From: Burkholderiaceae bacterium
Lineage (GTDB): Bacteria > Pseudomonadota > Gammaproteobacteria > Burkholderiales > Burkholderiaceae_B
Direction of reading: 5' to 3'
Assembly (NCBI GenBank): GCA_021208885.1
Contig: JAJOJF010000029.1
Coordinates: 29,549-93,548 of the forward strand
Length of the DNA stretch: 64,000 nucleotides
Shown here: positions 46,656 through 56,491 of the stretch, piece by piece
Layout of the letters: every line of letters begins with the position of its first letter
How positions within the stretch are numbered: position 1 is the stretch's first letter
The notes under the pieces: generated by a model
What the model saw: the letters and a program-made list of their open reading frames with translations, nothing else
What the model was told of the DNA's origin: nothing
The model's database searches: none
Made by a program: the position numbers and the translations under genes

Positions 46656-47936
46656 TCAACCCGGCACTTTCAATTGTTGTCCGACTCGAAGTTTAGACCC
46701 TTTAAGGCCATTTAGCTCGCGCAGCACGCTCACCCGTGTGCCGTGTTTGCGCGCGATGCCCGATAGGGTGTCACCGCTTCTGACCCGATAGGTTTTGGTG
46801 GATACGCGTTTGGCGACTTCGGCTGTGGCCACTGTGACGTTCGCCGTGGGCCCGGGAATGATCAGCACGGCGTCGGTGGGCAAGGTGAGGGTGCTACGGT
46901 TCAGATCATTGGCGCGCCTGAGCGATTCAACCGAGACATTGAAAGTCTTGGCGATGTCTTGAATGTTCTCGCCTTGCCTGGCGGGGTATTTTTTCCAGCT
47001 AGTAAGGTCACCCTGGTAAGAGGCGAGGTTGGCCAGGTAGACCGGCAGTTTTTCTCGGGGAAGGATGATTTCCGGCTTCAAGTCAGCGATGATGACGCCT
47101 TGGTTAAAGGCTGGATTCAGGGCAGCGAACTCGTCGACGGGCATTTCTGCTAATTGAGCTGCGACCGCCAGGTCAATATCCCTGTCTTTCTTGACGGTCA
47201 CAAAGTACGGCTCATTGTCGATAATCGGCAGAATTACGCCGTAGCGCTCAGGATCGGCAATGATGTTTTTAATGGCCTGCAGCTTGGGCACATAGTTGGC
47301 CGTCTCTTGGGGCATTTTCAAGTGGCGGTAGTCAAGTGGCTTGCCGGCGTTCTCGTTTTTGGCCAAGGCCCGGCGCACCGAACCCTCGCCCCAGTTGTAT
47401 GAAGCAAATGCCAGATACCAATCGCCCTGGTATTCGTAGAGATACTCCAGATAGTCCAGCGCTGCGTTGGTTGAGGCGATCGGGTCACGCCGCTGGTCAC
47501 GCCACCAGGTTTGCTCGAGTTTGAAGGCTGTACCGGTGCTTGGAATGAATTGCCACAGTCCGGAGGCGTGGGCACGTGAGTAGGCAGTGGGGTTGTATGC
47601 GCTTTCAACAAATGGCAACAATGCCAATTCAGTCGGCAAGCCACGGCGGTTAATCTCATCGACGATGTAATACATGTAGCGGCCTGAGCGATCTGCCATG
47701 CGCTGCATGGCTTGCGGATGCTTGGCGTAATACTCGGTCCACTGCTCGGACAGTTCAGTATTCAGATTCGGGATGGCAAACCCGCGCCGAATGCGTTCCC
47801 AGACATCAATGGGAGGACGGGTTAGGTCAACGGTGCGCGTGGTAACCTCCGCGCCCGAGCCTTGGTCTTGGAGGTTGGCGCAGCCAGTAAGCACCAACAA
47901 AAAGGTAATCAGTAGGTAACGTAAGCGAGAAGTCAT
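46656..47936 (-). CDS. mltD: membrane-bound lytic murein transglycosylase D (LysM)
   Basis: This lipoprotein lytic transglycosylase cleaves peptidoglycan glycan strands to 1,6-anhydro products. The ATG at 47936 gives 426 aa with a lipobox LTGC at the signal peptide end; the open frame further upstream reads through gloB. The SLT domain (about 85-230) holds the catalytic Glu in LLPFVESAYNPTAYS and the GLWQFIP and ASYNWGEGSV motifs. Two LysM-like repeats that bind peptidoglycan follow, the last near TYRVRSGDTLSGIARKHG. It starts 16 bases after gloB. Confidence 0.92.
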   Translation of the reverse strand: MTSRLRYLLITFLLVLTGCANLQDQGSGAEVTTRTVDLTRPPIDVWERIRRGFAIPNLNTELSEQWTEYYAKHPQAMQRMADRSGRYMYYIVDEINRRGLPTELALLPFVESAYNPTAYSRAHASGLWQFIPSTGTAFKLEQTWWRDQRRDPIASTNAALDYLEYLYEYQGDWYLAFASYNWGEGSVRRALAKNENAGKPLDYRHLKMPQETANYVPKLQAIKNIIADPERYGVILPIIDNEPYFVTVKKDRDIDLAVAAQLAEMPVDEFAALNPAFNQGVIIADLKPEIILPREKLPVYLANLASYQGDLTSWKKYPARQGENIQDIAKTFNVSVESLRRANDLNRSTLTLPTDAVLIIPGPTANVTVATAEVAKRVSTKTYRVRSGDTLSGIARKHGTRVSVLRELNGLKGSKLRVGQQLKVPG

Positions 47937-47952
47937 TGGTCCGGTCAGTCCC

Positions 47953-48759
47953 TTACCTGAATTCGTTTTTCCAGGTGCGCAATGCTGCGAACACCTCGAC
48001 AGGATTGGCGAGCACTTTGTCGGCCCAGTGGTTCGCGGCTTTGGCAACAGATGCCTGGCGCGCCCGCATGAACGGGTTGCAGGCTTTTTCAGTCGCGATC
48101 GAGGAAGGGACGGTAGGCTGGTCATGCTCGCGTGCTTGCGTGCACTGCGCCTCAAACTTGGCCAGATCCAGGTTGCCGGGTTCAACTGTGCGGGCCCAGC
48201 GCAGGTTTGACAAGGTGTACTCGTGGGCACAGTAGATCTTGGTGCTCTCAGGCAGCGCTGCAAACTTGTCCAGTGAGGCCAGCATCTGCGCAGGCGTGCC
48301 TTCAAATAACCGGCCACAGCCTCCCACAAACAACGTGTCGCCACAGAACAGCACAGAATCCTTGCCGACTTGCCCCGTGTAGGCAACATGGCCGGCTGTG
48401 TGGCCCGGCACATCGAGCACATTGAACGTCAATGCCAGAGACTCAATGGTGACCGAATCACCTTCAGCCACTGCCACATCGCATGCGGGCAGGTTTTCCA
48501 AGGCGGGACCATAGACGGTTGCCTTGTAGTCTTTGAGAAGCTCCAGAACCCCACCGACATGGTCATGGTGGTGATGGGTCAGTAGAATAGCGGCAAGCGA
48601 CAGGTTCTCGGATTCAAGAGCATCGAACACTGGCATCGCGTCACCTGGATCAACCACCACGGCGTGCTTGCCATTATCGATTATCCAGATGTAGTTGTCC
48701 GAGAATGCGCGAATGGGACGAATGCGCAAATTCGGTGCATCAGGTAAAGTCGCAGTCAT
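47953..48759 (-). CDS. gloB: hydroxyacylglutathione hydrolase (glyoxalase II)
   Basis: This enzyme releases D-lactate and glutathione from S-lactoylglutathione, finishing methylglyoxal detoxification. It has 268 aa, usual for GloB. The zinc motif THxHxDH is present at 61-67, with later ligands in VPGHTAGHVAY, LFCGDTLFVGGCGR and YCAHEYTLSN. Its start codon is only 14 bases from the divergent methyltransferase start. Confidence 0.94.
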   Translation of the reverse strand: MTATLPDAPNLRIRPIRAFSDNYIWIIDNGKHAVVVDPGDAMPVFDALESENLSLAAILLTHHHHDHVGGVLELLKDYKATVYGPALENLPACDVAVAEGDSVTIESLALTFNVLDVPGHTAGHVAYTGQVGKDSVLFCGDTLFVGGCGRLFEGTPAQMLASLDKFAALPESTKIYCAHEYTLSNLRWARTVEPGNLDLAKFEAQCTQAREHDQPTVPSSIATEKACNPFMRARQASVAKAANHWADKVLANPVEVFAALRTWKNEFR

Positions 48760-48773
48760 CTTTTGGGGTATCC

Positions 48774-49547
48774 ATGTCGATTAATGCTCAAACGCCCATT
48801 GTAGAACTGCAACGCTGGTTTGACAGCCCAGTGGGCCGCTACGTCCATCGTTGGGAGCAGCAGCGCATTGATGACCTCTTGGTGGATGTGTTTGGTTATC
48901 GCGCGATTCAGTATGGTTTGGCGGACTTTAACTACCTGGCAGCTAACCGCATGCCCTTTAAAGCCTATGCCGGGCCTCGCAAACTGACCGATGCCCAGCG
49001 ACTGGGTTGGCAGGCCAGTTTGGTGTGCCAACCCGAAGAAATGCCATTTGACTCTGACAGTATTGATCTTCTGGTGTTGCCCCACACACTAGAGACCTCT
49101 GAGGACCAGCACATGGTGTTACGCGAGGCGCATCGGGTGCTGATGCCCGAAGGCCGATTGGTTATTGCTGGCTTTAACCCCTGGAGCCTGTGGGGACTAA
49201 GGGCTCGTTTGCCTTGGATCAGTCCCTGGTTTCCAACGGGTGATGAGGGTGAATTGTCACCCAATCGTCTAAAGGATTGGTTAAAGCTGCTGTCATTTGA
49301 GATCGACCGTGGCCATTTTGGGTGTTACGCACCGCCATGTCGCAGCCAAGAGTGGCTTGACAGGTTTGACTTCATGGATCCGGCAGGTGACCGTTGGTGG
49401 CCGATATTTGGGGCAACTTACGTGGTCTCAGCGGTTAAGCGCGTGGCTGGCATGCGGCTAATTACGCCGGTATGGAAGCGCAAGTCACAACGCCGTAGTG
49501 CGCGGGCGACCGCTGGAGTCGCTTCGCAGCGTCAGGGGTCACGTTAA
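48774..49547 (+). CDS. class I SAM-dependent methyltransferase domain protein
   Basis: This is a soluble methyltransferase-fold protein of 257 aa from the ATG at 48774 (GGGG just upstream). The conserved part includes [29 protein letters not shown], typical of the Methyltransf_11 core, and [15 protein letters not shown]. The glycine-rich SAM loop is weakly formed. Its place between gloB and rnhA is a conserved betaproteobacterial arrangement. The substrate is unknown. Its stop overlaps the rnhA start. Confidence 0.78.
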   Translation: MSINAQTPIVELQRWFDSPVGRYVHRWEQQRIDDLLVDVFGYRAIQYGLADFNYLAANRMPFKAYAGPRKLTDAQRLGWQASLVCQPEEMPFDSDSIDLLVLPHTLETSEDQHMVLREAHRVLMPEGRLVIAGFNPWSLWGLRARLPWISPWFPTGDEGELSPNRLKDWLKLLSFEIDRGHFGCYAPPCRSQEWLDRFDFMDPAGDRWWPIFGATYVVSAVKRVAGMRLITPVWKRKSQRRSARATAGVASQRQGSR

Positions 49548-50011
49548 TGACGCTTGGCAAGCAGCCCGATGTCGAGATCTGGACCGATGGGGCCTGTAAA
49601 GGCAATCCGGGTGTCGGCGGCTGGGGGGTGTTGTTAAAGCGCGACCATCACGAGAAGACACTGTGTGGTGGCGAACCCGACACCACCAACAACCGGATGG
49701 AACTGACAGCCGTGATCGAGGCATTAAACGTCCTGAAGCGCCCCTGTCATATTATCCTGCATACTGACTCTCAGTACGTGCAGAAGGGCATTACCGAGTG
49801 GCTGCCGAACTGGAAGTTGCGCGGTTGGCGAACGGCTGCCAAGCAGCCCGTTAAAAACGCTGATCTCTGGCAAAAGCTCGACGATGCCGCTGCCCGGCAC
49901 CAAATCGACTGGCGCTGGGTGCGTGGACATGACGGTGATCCCGGAAACGAGCGGGCCGACGAGCTCGCCAATGAAGGTGTATTGACTGTAGTCAGATCAA
50001 CTGAAAAATAG
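49547..50011 (+). CDS. rnhA: ribonuclease HI
   Basis: This enzyme degrades RNA in RNA-DNA hybrids, as in R-loops and replication primers. It has 154 aa. The catalytic acidic residues are D14 ([11 protein letters not shown]), E52 ([13 protein letters not shown]), D74 (HTDSQYV) and D138 (NERADEL), with the assisting His in [11 protein letters not shown]. The start is TAATG-coupled to the methyltransferase gene. Confidence 0.96.
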   Translation: MTLGKQPDVEIWTDGACKGNPGVGGWGVLLKRDHHEKTLCGGEPDTTNNRMELTAVIEALNVLKRPCHIILHTDSQYVQKGITEWLPNWKLRGWRTAAKQPVKNADLWQKLDDAAARHQIDWRWVRGHDGDPGNERADELANEGVLTVVRSTEK

Positions 50012-50090
50012 TTACGGGGTGATATAAGACATAATTAACCGTGCTCCCTGCTTTGGGCAGCGGGCAAATTCTGTCTCTTGGGCATCTGTA

Positions 50091-51284
50091 ATGAATAAAT
50101 CTTCGCGAATTCTGCTGTCTTTGGTGTTGCTTGGCATCGGCGTTGGTGTGGGCTGGTTTGCACCGCAATTCATGTCAGGCTCAACCCCCTCGACTGGCCA
50201 GGCGCCGGCTGCTGGTCGCCCTGCCGGTGGTCCGCCAGCGGGGTCACCCTCTGGTCCACCGGGTGCAGGTGCAGCGCGAGGCGTGCCAGTAGAGCTTACG
50301 ATCGTCGAGTCAGTCAGCTTTCCGCGAGGTTTGAGTGCCATTGGCAGCCTGCGATCCGATGAATCGACGGTGGTCAGTGCTGAAGTTGCCGGGCGTGTGG
50401 CGGAAATCAACTTCAAGGAAGGCCAGCCAGTCGCCAAGGGACAAGTGTTGGTTAGGCTCGATGACGATGTGGCTCAGGCTGAGTTGGCCCAGGCCCAGGC
50501 CAATCTTGCCTTGGCACAATCTCGCTACGAGCGCTCCAATCGATTACAAACAGCTGGGTTTGTGAGTGCTGAGGCACGCGAAGACGCACAAAACCAGCTC
50601 AAGCTGCAAGAAGCAGCGATCAAGCTGGCACAAGCTAAACTAGAGAAGACCACCATCGAAGCGCCGTTTGATGGTGTTATCGGATTGCGCAGCGTGTCCA
50701 TTGGTGAGTACGTCACGCCCGGGCAGGCTATTGCGCCGCTAGAAGCTATCGATACCCTGAAAGCGGACTTCCGTTTGCCCGAGCGCTTTATTGCCAACAT
50801 TGAGCTTGGCCAGACGTTAGAGCTTCAGGTTGATGCCCGTCCCGGACAATTGTTTGCGGGCAAGGTTTATGCCATCAGCCCTCTGATCGAAGAAGGGGGG
50901 CGTTCTATCTTGGTCCGTGCACGAGTGGACAACACCGATGGTTTGTTGCGGCCAGGGATGTTTGCCCGCGTTCAGCTGATTACTGATGAGTCCATGGCGG
51001 TTGTGGTGCCCGAGGCGTCGCTGTCGCCCTCTGGGCAAATTCAGTACGTCTATCGCATCACCGAAGGCCAAGCAGAGCGCGTGGCGATCCAGATCGGTGA
51101 GCGGCGAGCTGGTTTGGTTGAGGTATTGCAGGGACTTGAGCCGGGTGACCAAGTGGTGGTTGCTGGTCTTCAGCGCATGCGTCCTGGCGCACCTGTGACG
51201 CCGTTGGGTCAAGCCAAGCCAGCATCGGAAGTTGCCCAACGCGCTAGCCAGAGCGCTCGATCCTTGCGGGTGAACCCACAATGA
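50091..51284 (+). CDS. RND efflux periplasmic adaptor (membrane fusion protein)
   Basis: This adaptor links an RND pump to an outer-membrane channel. It has 397 aa with an N-terminal membrane anchor (about 7-26), an unusual Pro/Gly/Ala-rich linker (32-66), a lipoyl-like half motif (GRVAEINFKEGQPVAKGQVLVRLD), a coiled-coil hairpin (about 130-190), and beta-barrel and membrane-proximal domains. It overlaps the pump gene by 4 bases. No outer-membrane factor gene is nearby, so a shared TolC-type channel is implied. Confidence 0.9.
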   Translation: MNKSSRILLSLVLLGIGVGVGWFAPQFMSGSTPSTGQAPAAGRPAGGPPAGSPSGPPGAGAARGVPVELTIVESVSFPRGLSAIGSLRSDESTVVSAEVAGRVAEINFKEGQPVAKGQVLVRLDDDVAQAELAQAQANLALAQSRYERSNRLQTAGFVSAEAREDAQNQLKLQEAAIKLAQAKLEKTTIEAPFDGVIGLRSVSIGEYVTPGQAIAPLEAIDTLKADFRLPERFIANIELGQTLELQVDARPGQLFAGKVYAISPLIEEGGRSILVRARVDNTDGLLRPGMFARVQLITDESMAVVVPEASLSPSGQIQYVYRITEGQAERVAIQIGERRAGLVEVLQGLEPGDQVVVAGLQRMRPGAPVTPLGQAKPASEVAQRASQSARSLRVNPQ

Positions 51285-54200
51285 TTCTATCTGATACCTG
51301 TATTAAGCGGCCCGTCTTTGCGACGGTGTTGTCCCTCGTGGTTGTCGCCATCGGACTGGTTTCATACGAGCGCTTAACCGTGCGTGAGTACCCCAACATC
51401 GATGAACCGGTGGTGTCGGTGAGTACGACTTATCAGGGGGCCTCGGCGGAGGTGATCGAGTCTAGGGTGACTAAGCCGCTCGAAGATCAAATCTCGGGCA
51501 TCGAGGGCGTTCGCCTGATGACATCCACGAGTCGTGCTGAGCGCAGCAACATCAACGTGACATTCGATCTAACCCGAGATCCCGATGCCGCGGCAGCTGA
51601 AGTCCGTGACAAAGTGTCGCGGGCACGTCGGGCACTGCCAGATGAAATTGATGAGCCCGTGGTCGCTAAAGTCGAGGCTGATTCCCGGCCAGTCATCTTT
51701 TTAGCGGTCAAGGCGGGTGACTTTTCTCCGATGGAGGCCACGGATTACCTCAAGCGGTATGTGACTTCCCGTTTGTCTGTGTTGCCTGGTGCTGCTGAGG
51801 TGGTCATCTACGGAGCGAGGGAACCGGCGATGCGGGTTGAGGTCGATCGCAGTCAGCTCGCGGCTTACAAGCTAACGATTCAGGACGTTGAGAACGCCCT
51901 GAGGTCTCAGAACGTCAAAATCCCGGCAGGCCGAATTGAGTCGGATGCGCGGGAATTCTCGGTCGTGTCATCCACGGATCTAAATACCGAAGACCAGTTT
52001 CGGGACATCGTCGTGGCCAACGTCCAAGGTTATCCGGTGCGTTTGAGGGATGTGGCCAATGTCAAGATCGCGCCTCTCAGTGAACGGCGATCGGCACGTT
52101 ACAACGGGGTTGAGTCACTAAACATTGGGGTGATCAAACAGGCGACGGCTAATCCGCTTGATTTGTCTGCAGCCGTGCGCGATGAAATTGCCTTGATCAA
52201 TCAATCATTGCCGGCCGGGATGGAGCTGATTCTCTCGTATGACACCTCAGTGTTTATTGAGAAGTCGATTGAGTCGGTCTACAAGACCATTGCTGAAGCA
52301 GTGGTGCTTGTGATTCTTGTGATCTTCTTCTTTCTTAGAAGCGTCAGAGCAAGCTTGATTCCGATTGTCACAATTCCAGTGTCGCTGATCGGTGCGTTTG
52401 CGCTGATGTATTTGTTCGGGTTCTCGATCAATACACTGACCCTGCTGGCGATGGTCTTGGCTATTGGGTTGGTGGTTGATGACGCGATTGTGGTTCTAGA
52501 GAATGTCTATCGCTATGTTGAAAAAGGCATGAGTCCAGTTCAGGCGGCTTTCAAGGGCACGCGCGAGATCGCGTTTCCGGTGATAGCCATGACGCTGACT
52601 CTGGTCACCGTCTATGCGCCATTGGCATTCTCAACCGGTAGAACCGGAAGGCTCTTTATTGAGTTTGCGTTGACCCTGGCTGGTGCCGTGTTGGTGTCGG
52701 GCTTCGTTGCACTGACCTTAACGCCCATGATGTGCTCGCGCATGCTAAAGCATGAGAAAAGCCATGGCATGGTCTACAACTTGATTGAGGGTTGGTTAAA
52801 CGCCATTACCAATGGCTATCGCCGCACGTTGGGCATGGCACTGAACAACCGTCTGCTGGTTCTGGTCATTGGTCTGGCGGTGGCAAGTAGCAGTGCATTT
52901 TTCTACACAAATCTAAAGAGCGAGTTGGCGCCAGTTGAAGACCGGGGCGTAATTTTTGGGGTGATATCAGGCCCCGAGGGTGCAACACTTGGTTACACGA
53001 TGGAGAGTGCCCTCAAAGTTGAAGAAATTTATGGAAACATCCCCGAAGCTGCTGCGCGCCAGGTGATTGTTGGCTTTCCGACCGTGGCTGATGGTTTTGC
53101 GATTCTGCGACTCAAGCCCTGGGACGAGCGTGAGCGCAAACAACAAGAGATCGCCTCATCACTATTTCCTCAGTTCATGGCTCTGCCCGGTGTCAGAGCG
53201 TTCCCAACCAATCCGCCGTCATTTGGTTTAAGAGCGAGTTCCAGGCCGATCGAGTTCGTGATCATGAGTCAGGCGCCGTACTCTGAGCTTTTCGATATGG
53301 TCAATGGGTTTATGGATGAATTGAGGTCTTACCCTGGCATTGGCAATATGGAGACAGACTTGCGCATGAACACACCGGAGATCCGGGTGGAGGTTGATCG
53401 CGACAAGCTTGCTGACTTGGGTATTGATGTTGCAGGCGTGGGGCGTACGCTTGAGACCATGCTGGGTGGCAGGCAGGTCACCCGGTTTGAGCAAGATGGT
53501 GAGCAATACGAAGTGGTGGTTCAAGTTCGGCCCGGTGAACGCAATGAGCCAACCGACATTTCGGGCATTTACGTCAGGGCGCGCGATGGCAGCATGGTGC
53601 AGCTGGCGAATGTGGTGGAGGTGTCTGAGTCAGTGGCACCTCAGTCCCTGAATCACTTTAACCGACTGCGGGCTGTGAAAGTACAGGGCAATGTCATGCC
53701 CGGTTACACGCTTGGTGAAGTGCTCGACCACATGTTTGCCGTCGCAGAAAAAACTTTCCCGCCTACGGTTCAGCTTGATGTGGATGGTCAATCACGCGAG
53801 TATCGAGAATCATCGGCCGGTATTTACGCAGTCTTTGGCATGGCATTAATTTTTATCTATCTGGTGCTTGCCGCACAGTTCGAGAGCTGGCGAAATCCAC
53901 TGGTCATCATGCTGACTGTGCCCTTGGCGATGACCGGGGCGTTGGGGGCGCTGTATTTCACCGGTGGCACGTTGTCAATCTATAGCCAGATTGGCTTGGT
54001 CACTCTGGTAGGCCTCATCACAAAGCACGGGATTCTGATTGTGGAGTTCGCCACCCAGTTACGCGAGCAGGGCAAGCAGATGATCGAAGCCGTGACTGAG
54101 GCGAGTGTTCTTCGCCTGCGCCCAATTCTCATGACAACTGGCGCCATGGTGCTGGGCGCTGTGCCATTGGCCATTGCAACCGGTGCGGGTGCTGAGTCGC

Positions 54201-54412
54201 GTGAGCAAATTGGTTGGGTGCTTGTGGGTGGTCTGATGCTGGGCACCTTCTTGACGCTTTACGTGGTCCCGGTTGCGTATACTCTGATTGCTACTAAGAA
54301 GGTACGCGGTGTCATTGAGGCTGATGACCCGGCTAAATCTGGCAAATCAAACGATACGAGTACCCCTAAAAACACGGAGCACCGACAACAAGATGCGTTG
54401 GGTCATTCTTGA
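51281..54412 (+). CDS. RND family multidrug-type efflux pump, inner-membrane transporter
   Basis: This proton-driven pump subunit of the HAE-1 (AcrB-like) group has 1043 aa. The opening DTCIKRPVFATVLSLV is typical, and the proton relay acidic pair D400-D401 lies in GLVVDDAIVVLENV. Two large periplasmic loops (about 30-335 and 560-870) are present. It is translationally coupled to the adaptor. Its last 20 bases overlap dnaQ. Substrates cannot be read from sequence. Confidence 0.92.
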   Translation: MILSDTCIKRPVFATVLSLVVVAIGLVSYERLTVREYPNIDEPVVSVSTTYQGASAEVIESRVTKPLEDQISGIEGVRLMTSTSRAERSNINVTFDLTRDPDAAAAEVRDKVSRARRALPDEIDEPVVAKVEADSRPVIFLAVKAGDFSPMEATDYLKRYVTSRLSVLPGAAEVVIYGAREPAMRVEVDRSQLAAYKLTIQDVENALRSQNVKIPAGRIESDAREFSVVSSTDLNTEDQFRDIVVANVQGYPVRLRDVANVKIAPLSERRSARYNGVESLNIGVIKQATANPLDLSAAVRDEIALINQSLPAGMELILSYDTSVFIEKSIESVYKTIAEAVVLVILVIFFFLRSVRASLIPIVTIPVSLIGAFALMYLFGFSINTLTLLAMVLAIGLVVDDAIVVLENVYRYVEKGMSPVQAAFKGTREIAFPVIAMTLTLVTVYAPLAFSTGRTGRLFIEFALTLAGAVLVSGFVALTLTPMMCSRMLKHEKSHGMVYNLIEGWLNAITNGYRRTLGMALNNRLLVLVIGLAVASSSAFFYTNLKSELAPVEDRGVIFGVISGPEGATLGYTMESALKVEEIYGNIPEAAARQVIVGFPTVADGFAILRLKPWDERERKQQEIASSLFPQFMALPGVRAFPTNPPSFGLRASSRPIEFVIMSQAPYSELFDMVNGFMDELRSYPGIGNMETDLRMNTPEIRVEVDRDKLADLGIDVAGVGRTLETMLGGRQVTRFEQDGEQYEVVVQVRPGERNEPTDISGIYVRARDGSMVQLANVVEVSESVAPQSLNHFNRLRAVKVQGNVMPGYTLGEVLDHMFAVAEKTFPPTVQLDVDGQSREYRESSAGIYAVFGMALIFIYLVLAAQFESWRNPLVIMLTVPLAMTGALGALYFTGGTLSIYSQIGLVTLVGLITKHGILIVEFATQLREQGKQMIEAVTEASVLRLRPILMTTGAMVLGAVPLAIATGAGAESREQIGWVLVGGLMLGTFLTLYVVPVAYTLIATKKVRGVIEADDPAKSGKSNDTSTPKNTEHRQQDALGHS

Positions 54413-55091
54413 TACTGAAACCACGGGCTTGGACCCGGAAGACGGTCATCGCATCATCGAAATTGGTGCAGTCGAAGTCGTTAACCGGGGCATCACGGGC
54501 AGGGATTTCCACACCTATCTGAACCCTGACCGAGACAGTGACGCCGGTGCGCTTGAAGTGCACGGGCTGACGACCGAATTTTTGCAGGACAAGCCGCGCT
54601 TCAAAGATGTAGTTGGCGAGTTTCTGGAGTTCGTCAAAGAAGCCGAACTCATTATTCACAATGCACCGTTTGACTTGAAGTTTCTGAACGCAGAGCTCAA
54701 AAAGCTCGGGCACGAAGAAATCACGATGTACACAGGGCCTGTCACCGATTCGCTGGCGCATGCCAAGTCACTCTACCCAGGCAAACGCAATTCGCTCGAT
54801 GCTTTGTGTGAGCGTTACGGCATCAGCAACGCGCATCGAACCTTGCATGGAGCATTGCTCGACTCGAGACTGCTGGCCGAAGTTTGGTTGGCCATGACAC
54901 GCGGTCAGGACAGCCTTGCCATCGAAGACGAAGTCCATCCCAGCAAAAACCTTGCCCCAGAAAAGCGCAAGTTCTACGATCTGCCGCTGATCGAAGTTAG
55001 CGATGCTGAGCTCGAGGCGCACGAACAGTACCTGCAAGTGCTCGATAAGGCCAGTGGCGACCAGACGCTGTGGCGCAGTTTGGTGAACTGA
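54393..55091 (+). CDS. dnaQ: DNA polymerase III epsilon subunit (3'-5' proofreading exonuclease)
   Basis: This is the proofreading subunit of the replicative polymerase, 232 aa from the ATG at 54393, the standard N-terminus (MRWVILDTETTGLDP). Exo I is D7 and E9, Exo II is HNAPFDLKFL and Exo III is HGALLDSRLLAEVW. The 20-base overlap with the RND pump gene is unusual and places an essential gene downstream of an accessory transporter; in relatives dnaQ often directly follows rnhA. Confidence 0.94.
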   Translation: MRWVILDTETTGLDPEDGHRIIEIGAVEVVNRGITGRDFHTYLNPDRDSDAGALEVHGLTTEFLQDKPRFKDVVGEFLEFVKEAELIIHNAPFDLKFLNAELKKLGHEEITMYTGPVTDSLAHAKSLYPGKRNSLDALCERYGISNAHRTLHGALLDSRLLAEVWLAMTRGQDSLAIEDEVHPSKNLAPEKRKFYDLPLIEVSDAELEAHEQYLQVLDKASGDQTLWRSLVN

Positions 55092-55125
55092 GAGGTGCGA
55101 GAACCGTTCTGGCGAGAAGGTGAGT

Positions 55126-55779
55126 ATGACAGCAGGCGGGCTAGATCGGTCGTTGTCGCCGAAGGCTCGAGCTCAAGCTAACCTGATGATAAAGCCAACG
55201 CCCTCGAATCCGATAGCTCAACAGCAACGCAGTCCAAGCTTGACGGCGGGTGTTTTGCGGTTCTGGTTCGAGCAGTCCACTCCGAAGCAGTGGTTTCAAA
55301 AAGACCCGGCGTATGATCTGCTGATCACTAGTAGCTTTGGTGCGTTAGTTGATCTCGCACTGGCTGGTGATGTCGATATGCAGCATCAGCAGCCGGCTGA
55401 CAATCTGGCGTTGGTTTTGCTGCTTGACCAGTTCACACGACATATTTATCGGGATACGCCCAACGCATTTGCCGGAGATGACCTTGCGCTTGCTCTAACT
55501 GAGCAAGCGCTGCGAGCGGGGTGGGTGCAACACTGCCCTGATGCGAACTACAGGAAGTTTTGGCTGATGCCCATGATGCACAGTGAGTCGATAGAGGTGC
55601 AGCGCGCATCTTTGACATTGTTCGAACGCCATACCGATGCTGATACCTTGCACTTCGCCAAACGGCATTGTGAGATTATCGAACGGTTTGGACGATTTCC
55701 ACATCGCAACGCGATTCTAAAGCGCATCAGCACTGATGATGAGATTGCGTTTTTGGCGCAACCCGGTTCATCCTTTTGA
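55126..55779 (+). CDS. DUF924 family protein
   Basis: This 217-aa soluble protein is of the DUF924/YPO-type family, an all-helical TPR-like fold of unknown function. The signature is [22 protein letters not shown], followed by [23 protein letters not shown] and [15 protein letters not shown], all well conserved. The ATG at 55126 has AGAAGG upstream; GTG at 55120 and a later ATG are alternatives, since the first 40 residues are not part of the domain. Confidence 0.82.
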   Translation: MTAGGLDRSLSPKARAQANLMIKPTPSNPIAQQQRSPSLTAGVLRFWFEQSTPKQWFQKDPAYDLLITSSFGALVDLALAGDVDMQHQQPADNLALVLLLDQFTRHIYRDTPNAFAGDDLALALTEQALRAGWVQHCPDANYRKFWLMPMMHSESIEVQRASLTLFERHTDADTLHFAKRHCEIIERFGRFPHRNAILKRISTDDEIAFLAQPGSSF

Positions 55780-55789
55780 GTGTGATGCG

Positions 55790-56265
55790 ATGAATGTGCT
55801 TCCTGATCGTGACATGCATATTTGGGTCGATGCCGATGCTTGCCCTATATTGATTAAAGACATTCTGTACCGGGTGGCTAACCGTACCGAGACGCCGGTT
55901 ACGCTGGTGGCTAATCAGATGCTTAGCGTGCCGCCGTCGCCCTGGATTCGGGCGGTCCAAGTGCCTGCCGGATTTGATGAGGCAGATCAGCGTATCGCCC
56001 AATCGACGCAAGCTGGCGATGTGGTTGTAACAGCTGACGTGCGCTAGCGGCTTTAGTCATAGAAAAGCAGGCCTGGGTTCTGGATCCACGCGGCGATCTG
56101 ATCGATCAGCACACGATCAAGGCGCGGTTGACCATGAGAAACTTCATGGAGGAGTTGCGCGGCAGTGGCGTTGATACCGGGGGGCCGAAAGCTTTCACGC
56201 CCCGAGATGCCCGTGCTTTTGCAAATCAGCTCGACCGATTGTTGGCGCGGCATCGTCGTGGCTGA
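55790..56265 (+). pseudogene. YaiI/YqxD (DUF188) family gene with a single-base frameshift
   Basis: The first part reads [22 protein letters not shown] and continues to VVTADV, the PIN-like DUF188 N-terminal half. It then hits a stop at 56045-56047. The rest of the family ([50 protein letters not shown]) continues immediately in another frame to a stop at 56263-56265. Restoring one C near 56041 (family motif TADVPLAA) joins the halves. It may be a true recent pseudogene or a sequencing/assembly error. Confidence 0.85.
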
Positions 56266-56314
56266 ACCATGTGGGTCGAGGAATCAATCGGGGAAACAAC
56301 GCAAGTGCTCTGTG

Positions 56315-56320
56315 TATAAT
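56315..56320 (+). promoter_or_regulatory. candidate -10 box for tRNA-Val
   Basis: A perfect TATAAT lies about 51 bases before the tRNA. The matching -35 is poor. If active, this promoter could also read into the two-gene cassette after the tRNA. Confidence 0.4.
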
Positions 56321-56371
56321 CTCGATCACTGCACGATTTGCGCAGCACCTGATGGTTACACCAACACATCG

Positions 56372-56446
56372 GGGCGGTTAGCTCAGTGGTAGAGCACTGC
56401 CTTCACACGGCAGGGGTCACAAGTTCGAACCTTGTACCGCCCACCA
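56372..56446 (+). tRNA. tRNA-Val (anticodon CAC)
   Basis: The 75-base gene folds as a full cloverleaf. A 7-bp acceptor stem pairs GGGCGGT with ACCGCCC; there is a D arm with GCTC/GAGC, an anticodon stem CTGCC/GGCAG with loop TTCACAC (anticodon CAC), and a T arm with TTCGAAC. CCA is encoded at 56444-56446. Its 3' portion is repeated at 57561. Confidence 0.97.
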
Positions 56447-56470
56447 GATCATATTGTTCAGCGACAGATT
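56396..56470 (+). repeat. left direct repeat (tRNA-Val 3' part plus 24 bases), attachment-site-like
   Basis: These 75 bases match 57561-57635 with one mismatch (T at 56452, C at 57617). The first 51 bases are the tRNA from the anticodon stem to CCA; the last 24 lie downstream. This is the layout left by site-specific integration into a tRNA gene. Confidence 0.9.
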
Positions 56471-56491
56471 GACTTTATTAGGATCTAGGCC

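Noticed and set aside
47937..48422. N-terminal extension of the mltD frame
   Set aside because: It overlaps conserved gloB in another frame; the signal peptide and lipobox begin at 47936.
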